Source: Pseudomonas paralcaligenes | GTDB taxonomy: Bacteria; Pseudomonadota; Gammaproteobacteria; Pseudomonadales; Pseudomonadaceae | Direction: 5' to 3' | Assembly: GCF_019655855.1 (NCBI RefSeq) | Contig: NZ_BPFX01000019.1 | Coordinates: forward strand, 124,001 to 188,000 | Length of the DNA: 64,000 bases | Shown: positions 33,484 through 45,017 of the stretch, one piece after another | How the letters are laid out: the number at the start of each line of letters is the position of its first letter | How positions within the stretch are numbered: the stretch's first letter is position 1 | Program-made: the position numbers and the translations under genes | The notes under the pieces: generated by a model | Databases searched by the model: none | The model's input: only the letters and a program-made list of their open reading frames with translations | What the model was told of the DNA's origin: nothing

Positions 33484-34083
33484 ATGTCCAATGCCGATGT
33501 CGAGGTACTCCAGCGCGAGACCTGCTTCAAGGGTTTCTACCGCCTGGATCGCCTGCATCTGCGCCATCGCCAGTTCGCCGGCGGCATGGGTCCGCAGCTC
33601 AGCCGCGAGCTGTTCGTGCGCCACGACGCCGTCTGCGTGCTGCCCTACGACCCGCGACGCGACAGCGTGGTGTTGATCGAGCAGTTCCGCGTCGGCGCCA
33701 TGGACAAGAGCGCCAACCCCTGGCTGCTGGAGCTGGTGGCCGGCCTGATCGACAAGGACGAGCAGCCCGAGGAGGTGGCCCACCGCGAGGCCGAGGAAGA
33801 GGCCGACCTGCAGCTGACCGCGCTGTGGCCCATCACTCAGTACTACCCCTCCCCCGGCGGCTCCGACGAGCGTGTCCACCTCTACCTCGGCCGCTGCGAC
33901 AGCGAGGGCGTCGGCGGCGTCCATGGCCTGGCCGAGGAAGGCGAGGACATCCGCGTGCACGTCTGGCCGCTGGAGGACGCCCTGCGGGCGGTGAGGGACG
34001 GCCGCATCGACAACGCCGCCAGCATCATCGCCCTGCAATGGCTGGCGCTGAACCGCGCGGAAGTGCGGGGGCTGTGGTCATGA
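33484..34083 (+). CDS. nudF: ADP-ribose pyrophosphatase (NudF/AdpP)
   Basis: 199 residues from the ATG at 33484, preceded by GGGGAGAG. Nudix hydrolase that splits ADP-ribose to AMP and ribose 5-phosphate. The Nudix box is GLIDKDEQPEEVAHREAEEE followed by AD, so the last Gly of the classical motif is Asp; catalytic Glu residues are intact. VLIEQFRVGAMD and PSPGGSDERVHLYLGRCD match NudF. It overlaps the next gene (ATGA), and the block nudF-DUF1249-cpdA-yqiA-parE is conserved in Pseudomonas and other gammaproteobacteria. Confidence 0.95.
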   Translation: MSNADVEVLQRETCFKGFYRLDRLHLRHRQFAGGMGPQLSRELFVRHDAVCVLPYDPRRDSVVLIEQFRVGAMDKSANPWLLELVAGLIDKDEQPEEVAHREAEEEADLQLTALWPITQYYPSPGGSDERVHLYLGRCDSEGVGGVHGLAEEGEDIRVHVWPLEDALRAVRDGRIDNAASIIALQWLALNRAEVRGLWS

Positions 34084-34526
34084 ACCTGCTGCGCGAGCGC
34101 TACCGGGTCGATCTGGTCGAACTGCAGGCCGCCTGCGAAGCCAACTACGCGCGCCTGCTGCGCCTGCTGCCGGACATGCGCGAGGCTCAGGGCGAGCGCC
34201 GCGTGGCACTGAGCCAGGGCGACCTGCTGCTCGGCGTGCTGCTGATCCGCGTGGTGGAGAACTGCCCCTACACCACCACCCTGGAGGTACGCCAGGAGCA
34301 CAGCCTGCCGTGGCTGCCGGTGCCGCGACTGGAAGTGCGCGCCTACCACGACGCGCGCATGGCCGAGGTGATCGGCGCGGAAAACGCCCGGCGCTTCCGT
34401 GGCATCTACCCCTACCCCAATGCCGCCATGCACCAGCCGGACGAGAAGACCCAGCTCAACCTGTTCCTTGGCGAATGGCTGAGCCACTGCATCGCCTGCG
34501 GTCACGAACTGGTGACGGTACTGTGA
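34080..34526 (+). CDS. DUF1249 family protein
   Basis: 148 residues; overlaps the nudF stop by four bases. It matches the conserved DUF1249 (YqiB) protein found between nudF and cpdA: LRERYRVDLVELQAACEANY, LLRLLPDMREAQGERRVAL, ENCPYTTTLEVRQEHSLPWL, PYPNAAMHQPDEKTQLNLFL. Its function is unknown. Confidence 0.92.
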   Translation: MNLLRERYRVDLVELQAACEANYARLLRLLPDMREAQGERRVALSQGDLLLGVLLIRVVENCPYTTTLEVRQEHSLPWLPVPRLEVRAYHDARMAEVIGAENARRFRGIYPYPNAAMHQPDEKTQLNLFLGEWLSHCIACGHELVTVL

Positions 34527-34539
34527 TCACAACCGCGCA

Positions 34540-34559
34540 AATGTGACAGGTTCACGTTT
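34540..34559. promoter_or_regulatory. Candidate Vfr/CRP-like site upstream of cpdA
   Basis: A near-inverted repeat: AAATGTGA, then CAGGT, then TCACGTTT. Half-sites match the CRP/Vfr consensus, but the gap is five bases instead of six. In P. aeruginosa Vfr with cAMP activates cpdA, so the position makes sense; the short spacer makes binding uncertain. A separate TGTGATCACA lies at 34522-34531, over the DUF1249 stop. Confidence 0.4.
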
Positions 34560-34622
34560 GCCGGGTTTACCGAATCCCGTTTCACCCACCATAATCCTGA
34601 GAACCCGCTCAGGAGTAGGCCC

Positions 34623-35438
34623 TTGTCGCGCCCGTCGTCCCTTGCCCCCGATCGCCCGGTGCTGCTCGTGCAGCTGTCGGACAGTCACCTGTTTGCCGAA
34701 GCGGACGGCAAACTGCTGGGCATGAACACCCGCGACAGCCTGGAAAAGGTCATCGAACGGGTCCAGGTGGAGCAGCCCGAGATCGACCTGATCCTCGCCA
34801 CCGGCGACCTCTCCCAGGACGGCAGCCTCGAGTCCTACCAGCGCTTCCGCCAGCTCACCGAGCCCTTCCAGACCGCCGCCCGCTGGTTCCCCGGCAACCA
34901 TGACGAACTGCCCGCCATGCAGCAGGCCTGCGCCGGCAGCGACCTGCTGCAGCCGGTGATCGACCTGGGCAACTGGCGCATCGTCCTGCTCGACTCCTCC
35001 ATCCCCGGCGCGGTGCCCGGCTACCTGGCCGACGACCAGTTGGCACTGCTGGAAAAGGCGCTGGGCGAGGCCCCCGAACGCCACCACCTGGTGTGTTTCC
35101 ACCACCACCCGGTCTCCATCGGCTGCCGCTGGATGGAGCCGATCGGCATCCGCAACCCGGACGCCCTGTTCGCCGTGCTGGAGCGCCATGCCCAGGTCAG
35201 GGCGGTGCTCTGGGGTCACGTCCACCAGGAATTCGACCAGCTGCGCGGCGGCATCCGCCTGCTCGCCTCGCCCTCCACCTGCGTGCAGTTCGCCCCCGGC
35301 AGCGAGGAATTCCAGGTCGGCAGCGAGGCCCCCGGCTACCGCTGGCTGCGCCTGCACCCGGACGGCCGCCTGGAGACCGGCGTGTCGCGGGTCACCGGCA
35401 TCCACTTCGAGGTGGACTACAGCGTCAAGGGCTATTGA
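34623..35438 (+). CDS. cpdA: cAMP phosphodiesterase CpdA
   Basis: 271 residues, starting at a TTG with AGGAG seven bases upstream. Metallophosphoesterase with the metal-binding motifs LVQLSDSHLF, ATGDLSQDGS, FPGNHDELPA, CFHHHPVSIG and WGHVHQEFDQ. It hydrolyses 3',5'-cAMP and so lowers Vfr activity. The context (after nudF-DUF1249) is the classical one. Confidence 0.95.
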   Translation: MSRPSSLAPDRPVLLVQLSDSHLFAEADGKLLGMNTRDSLEKVIERVQVEQPEIDLILATGDLSQDGSLESYQRFRQLTEPFQTAARWFPGNHDELPAMQQACAGSDLLQPVIDLGNWRIVLLDSSIPGAVPGYLADDQLALLEKALGEAPERHHLVCFHHHPVSIGCRWMEPIGIRNPDALFAVLERHAQVRAVLWGHVHQEFDQLRGGIRLLASPSTCVQFAPGSEEFQVGSEAPGYRWLRLHPDGRLETGVSRVTGIHFEVDYSVKGY

Positions 35439-35536
35439 GGCGTAATCGCGGTTCCCGACCGCCCCAGGTCCAAACCGCCTTTACTTGCAGCTTGAGGCTT
35501 GTCGCTTACGGCTCTTGCCTAGTAGCCTCCCGCTCC

Positions 35537-36145
35537 ATGAATTCCAGCATCCTCTATATCCACGGCCTCAACAGCTCGCCCGCCTCGACCAAGGCCAGCC
35601 AGCTGCTGAAGGTGGCTGAACACTGCGGTATCGAACGGCATCTGCGCGTGCCGGCCCTGCACCATCATCCGCGCCAGGCCATGCAACAGTTGCAGGCAGC
35701 CATCGCCGAACTGGGCCGGCCACTGCTGGTCGGCAGCTCGCTTGGCGGCTACTACGCCACCCACCTCGCCCAGCAGCATGGCCTGGATGCCGTGCTGATC
35801 AACCCGGCGGTGCGCCCGCACCGGTTGTTCGGCGGCCAGGAAGTCGAGCAGACCAACCACTACACCGGCGAGACCTGGCTGCTGACCCACGACCACGTCG
35901 CCGCCCTGCGCGAGCTGGAAGTGGCCGAGCCGCGCGACGCCGCGCGCTACGCGGTGTGGCTGCAGACCGCCGACGAGACCCTGGACTACCGCCAGGCCGA
36001 GGCCTTCTACAAGGGCTGCACCCTGGACATCCGCCAGGGCGGCGACCACAGCTACCAGGGCTTCGCCGCGCGCATCCCCGAGATACTCGCGCGGGCCGGC
36101 TTCGCCCCCACCCTCTGGGTCGATTTCGACTTTTCCACCCTTTAG
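35537..36145 (+). CDS. yqiA: YqiA-type esterase
   Basis: 202 residues, alpha/beta hydrolase of the YqiA family. The start is typical (SSILYIHGLNSSP), the nucleophile motif is VGSSLGGYYAT, and the catalytic His is in QGGDHSYQGF. The family contains small cytoplasmic esterases encoded just upstream of parE; the natural substrate is unknown. The upstream 98 bases contain a low-complexity CTTGCAGCTTGAGGCTTG stretch of the kind scattered in Pseudomonas genomes. The ribosome site is weak. Confidence 0.9.
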   Translation: MNSSILYIHGLNSSPASTKASQLLKVAEHCGIERHLRVPALHHHPRQAMQQLQAAIAELGRPLLVGSSLGGYYATHLAQQHGLDAVLINPAVRPHRLFGGQEVEQTNHYTGETWLLTHDHVAALRELEVAEPRDAARYAVWLQTADETLDYRQAEAFYKGCTLDIRQGGDHSYQGFAARIPEILARAGFAPTLWVDFDFSTL

Positions 36146-36164
36146 CAGAAGACCCGAACCGCTT

Positions 36165-38063
36165 ATGGCTCAACAGAACGCCTACAACGCCGATGCCATT
36201 GAAGTACTGTCCGGTCTGGACCCGGTGCGCAAACGCCCAGGCATGTACACCGACACCGCGCGGCCCAACCACCTGGCCCAGGAGGTCATCGACAACAGCG
36301 TCGATGAGGCGCTGGCCGGCCACGCCACAGCGATCCAGGTGATCCTCCACGAGGACAACTCGCTGGAAGTGACCGACGACGGCCGCGGCATGCCGGTGGA
36401 CATCCACCCGGAAGAAGGCATCCCCGGCGTCGAGCTGATCCTCACCAAGCTGCACGCCGGCGGCAAGTTCTCCAACAAGAACTACCAGTTCTCCGGCGGC
36501 CTGCACGGGGTCGGCATCTCGGTGGTGAACGCCCTCTCCCACCAGGTGGAAGTGAAGGTCAAGCGCGAGGGCAGCGAGTACCGCATGACCTTCGCCGACG
36601 GCTTCAAGGCCACTGACCTGGAAGTGATCGGCAGCGTTGGCAAGCGCAACACCGGCACCAGCGTGCGCTTCTGGCCCGACCCGCAGTATTTCGACTCGCC
36701 CAAGTTTTCCATCAGCCGCCTGAAGCACGTGCTCAAGGCCAAGGCCGTGCTCTGCCCCGGCCTGGAAGTCACCTTCGCCGACAAGAACAACGGCGAGACC
36801 ACCCGCTGGTACTACGAGGACGGCCTGCGCTCCTACCTCACCGACGCGGTGAGCGAATACGCCCGTCTGCCCGACGAGCCGTTCTGCGGTTCGCTGGCCG
36901 GCACCAAGGAGGCGGTGGACTGGGCCCTGCTGTGGCTGCCGGAAGGCGGCGAGTCGCTGCAGGAGAGCTACGTCAACCTGATTCCCACCGCCCAGGGCGG
37001 CACCCACGTCAACGGCCTGCGCCAGGGCCTGCTGGACGCCATGCGCGAGTTCTGCGAGTTCCGCAACCTGCTGCCGCGCGGCGTCAAGCTGGCGCCGGAA
37101 GACGTCTGGGAACGCATCGCCTTCGTCCTCTCGATGAAGATGCAGGAGGCGCAGTTCTCCGGCCAGACCAAGGAGCGCCTGTCCTCCCGCGAGGCGGCCG
37201 CCTTCGTCTCCGGTGTGGTCAAGGACGCCTTCAGCCTGTGGCTCAACGCTCACCCGGAAACCGGCCTGCTGCTGGCTGAACAGGCCATCGGCAACGCCGG
37301 CCGCCGCCTCAAGGCCGGCAAGAAGGTCGAGCGCAAGAAGATCACCCAGGGCCCGGCCCTGCCCGGCAAGCTGGCCGACTGCGCCGGCCAGGACCCGATG
37401 CGTTCCGAGCTGTTCCTGGTCGAGGGCGACTCCGCCGGCGGCTCCGCCAAGCAGGCCCGCGACAAGGAGTTCCAGGCGATCATGCCGCTGCGCGGCAAGA
37501 TCCTGAACACCTGGGAAGTGGACGGCGGCGAAGTGCTCGCCTCGCAGGTGGTGCACGACATCGCCGTGGCCATCGGCATCGACCCGGGTTCGAGCGACCT
37601 GTCCCAGCTGCGCTACGGCAAGATCTGCATCCTCGCCGACGCCGACTCCGACGGCCTGCACATCGCCACCCTGCTCTGCGCCCTGTTCGTCCGCCACTTC
37701 CGCCCGCTGGTGGAAGCCGGCCACGTCTACGTCGCCATGCCGCCGCTGTACCGCATCGACCTGGGCAAGGAAATCTTCTACGCCCTCGACGACGCCGAGC
37801 GCGACGGCATCCTCGACCGCCTGGTGGCCGAGAAGCGCCGCGGCAAGCCGCAGGTCACCCGCTTCAAGGGCCTCGGCGAGATGAACCCGCCACAGCTGCG
37901 CGAAACCACCATGGACCCGAACACCCGCCGCCTGGTGCAGCTCGGCCTGGACGACTTCGAGGCTACCCGCGAAGTGATGGACATGCTGCTGGCCAAGAAG
38001 CGCGCCAGCGACCGCAAGAGCTGGCTGGAAACCAAGGGCAACCTGGCCGAGGTACTGGTGTGA
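36165..38063 (+). CDS. parE: Topoisomerase IV subunit B
   Basis: 632 residues. GHKL ATPase domain (YNADAIEVLSGLDPVRKRPG, EVIDNSVDEALAG, DDGRGMPVDIH, GGKFSNKNYQFSGGLHGVG), transducer domain, and TOPRIM domain (LFLVEGDSAGGSAKQARD, LADADSDGLHI). Ends with QLRETTMDPNTRRLVQLG. With ParC it decatenates replicated chromosomes. Stop overlaps the next start (GTGA). Confidence 0.97.
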   Translation: MAQQNAYNADAIEVLSGLDPVRKRPGMYTDTARPNHLAQEVIDNSVDEALAGHATAIQVILHEDNSLEVTDDGRGMPVDIHPEEGIPGVELILTKLHAGGKFSNKNYQFSGGLHGVGISVVNALSHQVEVKVKREGSEYRMTFADGFKATDLEVIGSVGKRNTGTSVRFWPDPQYFDSPKFSISRLKHVLKAKAVLCPGLEVTFADKNNGETTRWYYEDGLRSYLTDAVSEYARLPDEPFCGSLAGTKEAVDWALLWLPEGGESLQESYVNLIPTAQGGTHVNGLRQGLLDAMREFCEFRNLLPRGVKLAPEDVWERIAFVLSMKMQEAQFSGQTKERLSSREAAAFVSGVVKDAFSLWLNAHPETGLLLAEQAIGNAGRRLKAGKKVERKKITQGPALPGKLADCAGQDPMRSELFLVEGDSAGGSAKQARDKEFQAIMPLRGKILNTWEVDGGEVLASQVVHDIAVAIGIDPGSSDLSQLRYGKICILADADSDGLHIATLLCALFVRHFRPLVEAGHVYVAMPPLYRIDLGKEIFYALDDAERDGILDRLVAEKRRGKPQVTRFKGLGEMNPPQLRETTMDPNTRRLVQLGLDDFEATREVMDMLLAKKRASDRKSWLETKGNLAEVLV

Positions 38064-39052
38064 GGCTCGCCGTCTCGCTCGCCGGGCTGCTGTTCGCCGG
38101 CGCGGCGATCGCGGCCGACAAGCCGACCGAACTGGCCCAGCTGGAGCTGCTCGCCGAACACCCGATCGAAGGCATGGCCGCCGGCAACCTGTCCGGCCTG
38201 ACCCGCTGCGGCGAGGAATGGCTGGCCGTGTCCGACCGCGAGGACGACCGTTTCTACCGCCTGCGCCCCGGCGACGGCGCCTGGCAGGCCGAGGCGGAAA
38301 CCTTCGACGCCCCGCCGGTGCCGCCCAGCGCCCTGCCCTGGGGCCTGCGCATGCGCACCTGGACGACCAACCTGCTGCGCGGCGGTGAACTGGATTTCGA
38401 GAGCATCAGCTGCGACGAGAAGGGCAACCGCTACCTGCTCAGCGAGGCGCACACCGCCCTGCTGCAGGTCGGCCCCAGTGGCATCGCCGAATGGCTGGCG
38501 CTGCCCGAGGGGCTGGTCCGCCAGGCCCGCGCCAGCGGTATGCTGCTGCGCCACAACGCCCTGCTCGAAGGGCTGGTCGTCGACCCGGCCGGCGAGCGCC
38601 TGTGGCTGGCCGCCGAACGCGAGCGCCGCGGCCTGCTGGTGCTGCACAAGGACAAGGGCCGCTGGCGCTGCACCGGCGGCTGCGTGCTGATGTCCGAGGC
38701 CGGCCAGGTGCGCTCGCCGCTCACCCCGCAGAGCGACAAGCGCTACCCGCGCAGCTTCGGCGACCTGGCCCTGCTCGACGGCAAGCTGTTCACTCTGGAG
38801 CGCCTGCAACACCGCATCTGCCGGCGCAGCCCGACCACCGGCGCCGAAGAAAAGTGCTGGTCCTTCAGCGCCGCCGCGGTGGCCGACGGCCGCCTCTACC
38901 CCGAGCCCTACGGCAACGCCGAGGCGTTCTGGCTGGAGAAGGGCGGCGCCTGGCTGGGGCTGGACAACAACGACCTGCCCCGCGCCGACGGCGAACGCCG
39001 TCCGCTGCTCTGGCACTTCAAGGCACCCGCCGGTGGCTGGGGCGCACCGTGA
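38060..39052 (+). CDS. Exported esterase-like (phytase-like domain) protein
   Basis: 330 residues from a GTG overlapping the parE stop. The signal peptide ends AAIAADK. The rest looks like a beta-propeller of the 'esterase-like activity of phytase' family (LSGLTRCGEEWLAVSDREDDRFYRL, LDFESISCDEKGNRYLLSE, ALLEGLVVDPAGERLWLAAE). In P. aeruginosa a homologue lies in the same parE-x-x-parC arrangement. Function is unproven. Confidence 0.85.
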   Translation: MRLAVSLAGLLFAGAAIAADKPTELAQLELLAEHPIEGMAAGNLSGLTRCGEEWLAVSDREDDRFYRLRPGDGAWQAEAETFDAPPVPPSALPWGLRMRTWTTNLLRGGELDFESISCDEKGNRYLLSEAHTALLQVGPSGIAEWLALPEGLVRQARASGMLLRHNALLEGLVVDPAGERLWLAAERERRGLLVLHKDKGRWRCTGGCVLMSEAGQVRSPLTPQSDKRYPRSFGDLALLDGKLFTLERLQHRICRRSPTTGAEEKCWSFSAAAVADGRLYPEPYGNAEAFWLEKGGAWLGLDNNDLPRADGERRPLLWHFKAPAGGWGAP

Positions 39053-39576
39053 GCGACAAACCCGCCGGCCAGGGCGCCGCCCGCATCATGCTGATCCTGG
39101 CCTGGGTGGCCGCCCTGGCGCTCGCCACCCACTGGTTCGGCGGGTTCGAGGAGCGGCGTGCCAACCCCAACCGGCAGCCGGCGTCGGTGCACGGCGACGG
39201 CTACATCGAGGTCAGCCTGGCGAGCAGCCAGGGCGGCCACTACGTGCTGGACGGCCGCATCGACGGCCATACCGTGACTTTCCTGCTCGACACTGGCGCC
39301 ACCGCCGTGGCCGTGCCGCAGGAGCTGGCCGGAACGCTCGGCCTGAAGCCCGGCGCCCCGGTGCAGATCCGCACCGCCAACGGCACCGTCACCGGCTGGC
39401 GCACGCGCCTGGCGCTGCTGCAGCTCGGCGACATCCACCTGCGCGACGTGGCGGCGCTGATCACCCCCGGCATGGAGGGCGATCAGGTGCTGCTCGGCAT
39501 GAGCGCCCTCAAGCAGCTCGAATTCACCCAGAAGGGCGGCACCCTGGTGCTGCGCCAATCGACTTCTCTGAAATGA
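39049..39576 (+). CDS. Retropepsin-like aspartic protease, membrane anchored
   Basis: 175 residues from a GTG that overlaps the preceding stop. An N-terminal transmembrane anchor ([19 protein letters not shown]) is followed by a single periplasmic retropepsin-like domain: [19 protein letters not shown] carries the DTG catalytic triad, and the domain closes with [13 protein letters not shown]. Such clan AA proteins act as dimers. The similar protein at 58539-59189 is a paralogue. It lies 13 bases before parC. Confidence 0.85.
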   Translation: MSDKPAGQGAARIMLILAWVAALALATHWFGGFEERRANPNRQPASVHGDGYIEVSLASSQGGHYVLDGRIDGHTVTFLLDTGATAVAVPQELAGTLGLKPGAPVQIRTANGTVTGWRTRLALLQLGDIHLRDVAALITPGMEGDQVLLGMSALKQLEFTQKGGTLVLRQSTSLK

Positions 39577-39589
39577 CCATGAGGCACGC

Positions 39590-41848
<2,259 letters not shown>

Positions 41849-41963
41849 TCGACGGAATGCATGCCGTAGAGCGCCGCGGGCTGGAGTCCGCGGCCGCTTT
41901 GACGGATCATACGCGGCTTTGACACAGGACTGCCGGTCGCTGCCGCGGCCCCCAGGGTGAAAC

Positions 41964-42677
41964 ATGAGACTGCTGCGCCTTTCTTCGGTACTGCTGCTGA
42001 CCGGCCTGCTCGGCCTGGCCGGTTGCACGGCGCACAAGCCGATACCGCTGTACCAGCTGGACAACGGCACCGCCGAACTCCCGACCCAGGCCAAGGGCCT
42101 GGCCGTGCTGCTCGGCCCCGTGTCGGTGGCCGACTACCTGCAACACGAAACCCTGCTGCAACGCCAGAGCGACAGCAGCCTGCTGGCTGCCGCCGACGCC
42201 CGCTGGGCCGGCAGCCTGGCCGCCGACATCGACCAGGTGCTGCTGCGCCAGCTGGCCTGGCGCCTGGACAGCCAGCGCACCGTCCTGGCCCCGCTCAACG
42301 CCGAGTTCAAGCCTGACGTCCAGGTGCAGCTGAACATCATCCGCCTGGATTCCGGCCCCACCTACCCGGCCGTGCTGGAAGCCCAGTGGCGCCTGCTGGA
42401 CAGGAGCGGCCAGCTGCGCGACAGCCAGCTGCTGCGCCTGGAGGAGGCCCACAGCGGCACCACCGCCGACCAGGTGCAGGCGCAGAGCCGCCTGCTGCAG
42501 CAACTGGCGACCCGCCTGGCCGAGGCCATCGAGCCGCTGCGCAACCAGCAGCCGGTCGCCGAGGCGCCCAAGCCGGCCCAGGCCACGCCGAAGCCGGCCA
42601 AGCCCAAGGCCGAGCAGCAGCCGCAGATTCCGCTGGTGGCGCCGACCCGCAGCAGCGGCGAAGTGCTGCGCTTCTGA
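41964..42677 (+). CDS. PqiC-like (DUF330) outer-membrane lipoprotein
   Basis: 237 residues with lipobox LGLAGC (Cys21). The domain fits the PqiC/'ABC-type transport auxiliary lipoprotein' family: [74 protein letters not shown]-terminal Pro/Lys/Ala-rich tail (about 40 residues) is extra. PqiC normally works with the MCE protein PqiB and PqiA, but neither is next to it here, so it is an orphan or acts with a system elsewhere. Confidence 0.85.
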   Translation: MRLLRLSSVLLLTGLLGLAGCTAHKPIPLYQLDNGTAELPTQAKGLAVLLGPVSVADYLQHETLLQRQSDSSLLAAADARWAGSLAADIDQVLLRQLAWRLDSQRTVLAPLNAEFKPDVQVQLNIIRLDSGPTYPAVLEAQWRLLDRSGQLRDSQLLRLEEAHSGTTADQVQAQSRLLQQLATRLAEAIEPLRNQQPVAEAPKPAQATPKPAKPKAEQQPQIPLVAPTRSSGEVLRF

Positions 42678-42703
42678 ACCCCGTATCCATCGAGAGCCCG
42701 CCC

Positions 42704-42946
42704 ATGGCCCGCAAGAAAGCCGCCGTCGATTTCGAGAAGTCCCTCGCCGACCTGCAGACCCTGGTCGAGCGCCTGGAGAGCGGCGAGCTGTCGCTGGAAG
42801 ATTCGCTGACCGCCTTCGAGCAGGGCATCCGCCTGACCCGCGACTGCCAGGCCTCCCTCAGCCAGGCCGAGCAGAAGGTGCAAATCCTCCTCGAACGCGA
42901 CGGCGAACTGGACGAGGCACCCTTCGCCCCGGACCAACAGGCATGA
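42704..42946 (+). CDS. xseB: Exodeoxyribonuclease VII small subunit
   Basis: 80 residues, all helical: [40 protein letters not shown], then [13 protein letters not shown]. Typical size for XseB, which binds the XseA large subunit. It overlaps ispA by four bases (ATGA), as in most gammaproteobacteria. Confidence 0.96.
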   Translation: MARKKAAVDFEKSLADLQTLVERLESGELSLEDSLTAFEQGIRLTRDCQASLSQAEQKVQILLERDGELDEAPFAPDQQA

Positions 42947-43830
42947 TCGGCGCCTACCAGCAGCGCTGCCAGGCGCGGGTCGACGCCGCCCTGGAGCAGC
43001 TCTTCGACGCCCCGAGCGCCGAGCTGGCGCGCCTCTACCAGGCGATGCGCTACAGCGTGGTCAACGGCGGCAAGCGCGTGCGCCCGCTGCTGGTCTACGC
43101 CGCCTGCGAGGCGCTGGAAGGCGACCTCGACCGAGCCGACGGCGCCGCCTGCGCGGTGGAGCTGATCCACGCCTACTCGCTGGTCCACGACGACCTGCCG
43201 GCGATGGACGACGACGACCTGCGTCGCGGCCAGCCGACCACCCACAAGGCCTTCGACGAGGCCTGCGCGATCCTCGCCGGCGACGGCCTGCAGAGCCTGG
43301 CCTTCGAGGCCCTGGCCGACGCCCGTCGCAACCCCCGGGACCCGGACCTGCGCCTGTCCATGGTGATGGGCCTGGCCCGCGCCGCCGGCCCGGCCGGCAT
43401 GGTCGGCGGCCAGGCCATCGACTTGGAGTCGGTGGGCCGGCGACTCGACCAGCAGGCGCTGGAGACCATGCACCGGCACAAGACCGGCGCGCTGATCGAG
43501 GCCAGCGTGCAGCTCGGCGCTCTGGCCAGCGGCAAGGCCGACACCGCCGGCCTGCGCGCGCTGCAGCAGTATGCGCGGGCCGTCGGCCTGGCCTTCCAGG
43601 TGCAGGACGACATCCTCGACGTGGAGAGCGACACCGCCACCCTGGGCAAGACCCAGGGCAAGGACGAAGCCAACCACAAGCCCACCTACCCCGCCCTGCT
43701 CGGCCTGGAACAGGCCAAGGCCTACGCGCTGGAACTGCGCGACCAGGCCCTGCACGCCCTGCGCCCCTTCGGCGACAGCGCCGAGCCGCTGCGCGAGCTG
43801 GCTCGCTACATCGTCGCGCGGCGCAGCTGA
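42943..43830 (+). CDS. ispA: Farnesyl diphosphate synthase
   Basis: 295 residues. Both aspartate-rich motifs are present: [14 protein letters not shown] (first DDxxxxD) and [17 protein letters not shown] (second DDxxD). GGKRVRPLL and the [11 protein letters not shown] motif complete the polyprenyl synthase signature. It condenses IPP with DMAPP and GPP to farnesyl diphosphate. In P. aeruginosa dxs follows directly; here a 7-kb cassette separates the two. Confidence 0.96.
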   Translation: MIGAYQQRCQARVDAALEQLFDAPSAELARLYQAMRYSVVNGGKRVRPLLVYAACEALEGDLDRADGAACAVELIHAYSLVHDDLPAMDDDDLRRGQPTTHKAFDEACAILAGDGLQSLAFEALADARRNPRDPDLRLSMVMGLARAAGPAGMVGGQAIDLESVGRRLDQQALETMHRHKTGALIEASVQLGALASGKADTAGLRALQQYARAVGLAFQVQDDILDVESDTATLGKTQGKDEANHKPTYPALLGLEQAKAYALELRDQALHALRPFGDSAEPLRELARYIVARRS

Positions 43831-43857
43831 CCCGCCCCCGATACCACACACTGGCCT

Positions 43858-43914
43858 GTAGGGCGGGTGCAACCCGCGCGATGCAAGCCAAGCCGCGGGT
43901 TTCACCCGCCCTAC
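43858..43914. repeat. REP-type inverted repeat, GTAGGGCGGGTG family
   Basis: GTAGGGCGGGTGCAACCCGC and its complement arm GCGGGTTTCACCCGCCCTAC face each other across a short AT-richer loop. A second member lies at 56501-56543. It marks the left edge of the cassette between ispA and dxs and may also end transcription of both convergent genes. Confidence 0.85.
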
Positions 43915-43920
43915 ACCGAC

Positions 43921-44853
43921 CTACGCGGCGCCAGGAAGAAAGGTACGCGCCAGCGTCAGCAGCTCGTCGCGCAGCCAGCGGTGGGCCGCGTCGTTCTCGG
44001 CCTGGCGCGACCAGTACAGGCTCAGGCTCACCGGCGGCAACGCCAGGGGCATCGCCAGCCGGCGGTTGCCCAGGCCCAGGTCGAGCAGCTCGGCGTAGCC
44101 GCGCGGCAGGGTCAGCAGCCAGTCGCCCTGGGCCACCAGCAACGCGGCCGTCAGGTAGTTGCGGCAGTGCTGGCGCACCTCGCGGGAGAGGCCGAGCTGG
44201 CCCAGCGCGAGGTCCTCGGCGCACAGCCCGCGGCGCAACGAACTGACCGCCACGTGCCCGGCGGCCAGGTAGCGCTCGGCGCTCAACTCGCCCTCGAAGC
44301 GCGGCCCGGCCAGCACGCAGAACGCATCGCTGAACAGCGGGCTCTGGCGCAGCTCGGCGTCGGTCGAGCGGGTGATCTCGATCGCCAGGTCGACCCTGCC
44401 CGCAGCCATGTCGCGCTGCAGCTCGGCCCAGTGCAGGCCGCTGCTGCGCACCTCCACCCCGGGCGCCACCGGCGCCAGGTGGGCCAGCACCCGGGGCAGC
44501 AGCAGCGGCTCCATCTGCTCCGGCATGTTCAGGCAGAAGCTGCGCCGGTCGCGTCCGGGTTCGAAGGCGCGCCCCGCGCCCAGGCTGCGGCGCAGGCCGT
44601 CCAGCGCATCCTGGATGCCCGGCGCCAGCCGCTCCGCCAGGGCGCTCGGCACCACGCCGCGACCGTCGCGCACGAACAGGGGATCGCCGATCTGCTCGCG
44701 CAGCCGCGCCAGGGCATGGCTGACCGCCGACTGGCTCAGGTGCAGCCGCGCAGCCGCGCGGGTCAGGTTGCGCTCGCGGTAGATCACCTCGAAGACGCGC
44801 AGCAGGTTCAGATCGAGCCGGCTTAGCTCCGGCCATTCATGTGGTTGATTCAT
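43921..44853 (-). CDS. LysR-family transcriptional regulator
   Basis: 310 residues from the ATG at 44853 (GAGGA three bases upstream). N-terminal winged helix-turn-helix (LDLNLLRVFEVIYRERNLTR, AAARLHLSQSAVSHALARLR) and a C-terminal effector-binding domain. Divergent from the ligase-carboxylase-hydrolase genes and 164 bases from them, so it most likely controls them in response to their substrate or a CoA ester. Confidence 0.92.
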   Translation of the reverse strand: MNQPHEWPELSRLDLNLLRVFEVIYRERNLTRAAARLHLSQSAVSHALARLREQIGDPLFVRDGRGVVPSALAERLAPGIQDALDGLRRSLGAGRAFEPGRDRRSFCLNMPEQMEPLLLPRVLAHLAPVAPGVEVRSSGLHWAELQRDMAAGRVDLAIEITRSTDAELRQSPLFSDAFCVLAGPRFEGELSAERYLAAGHVAVSSLRRGLCAEDLALGQLGLSREVRQHCRNYLTAALLVAQGDWLLTLPRGYAELLDLGLGNRRLAMPLALPPVSLSLYWSRQAENDAAHRWLRDELLTLARTFLPGAA

Positions 44854-44915
44854 GATTCCTCGGGGATACCGGACGAACGCCCCGCACTCTAGCAGGCAGA
44901 GCCTTCGGAGCAATC

Positions 44916-44934
44916 ATGCATGATATTCATGTAT
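44916..44934. promoter_or_regulatory. Candidate LysR operator between divergent genes
   Basis: ATGCATGATATTCATGTAT is an inverted repeat (AT-CATG arms), AT-rich against a GC-rich background, about 62 bases from the LysR start and 84 from the ligase start. The position suits a LysR autoregulatory/activator site. Confidence 0.5.
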
Positions 44935-45017
44935 GCGGATGAATAAGCGTCAGTTCTGGCGCCTCCACCACCCGCCTAAGATGCCCGCAGCACAAGAACA
45001 ACAACGGGAGCGCCAGC

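Noticed and set aside
41865..41895. CCGCGG stem after parC as a terminator
   Set aside because: Short self-complementary arms and almost no T-tract; too weak to call.
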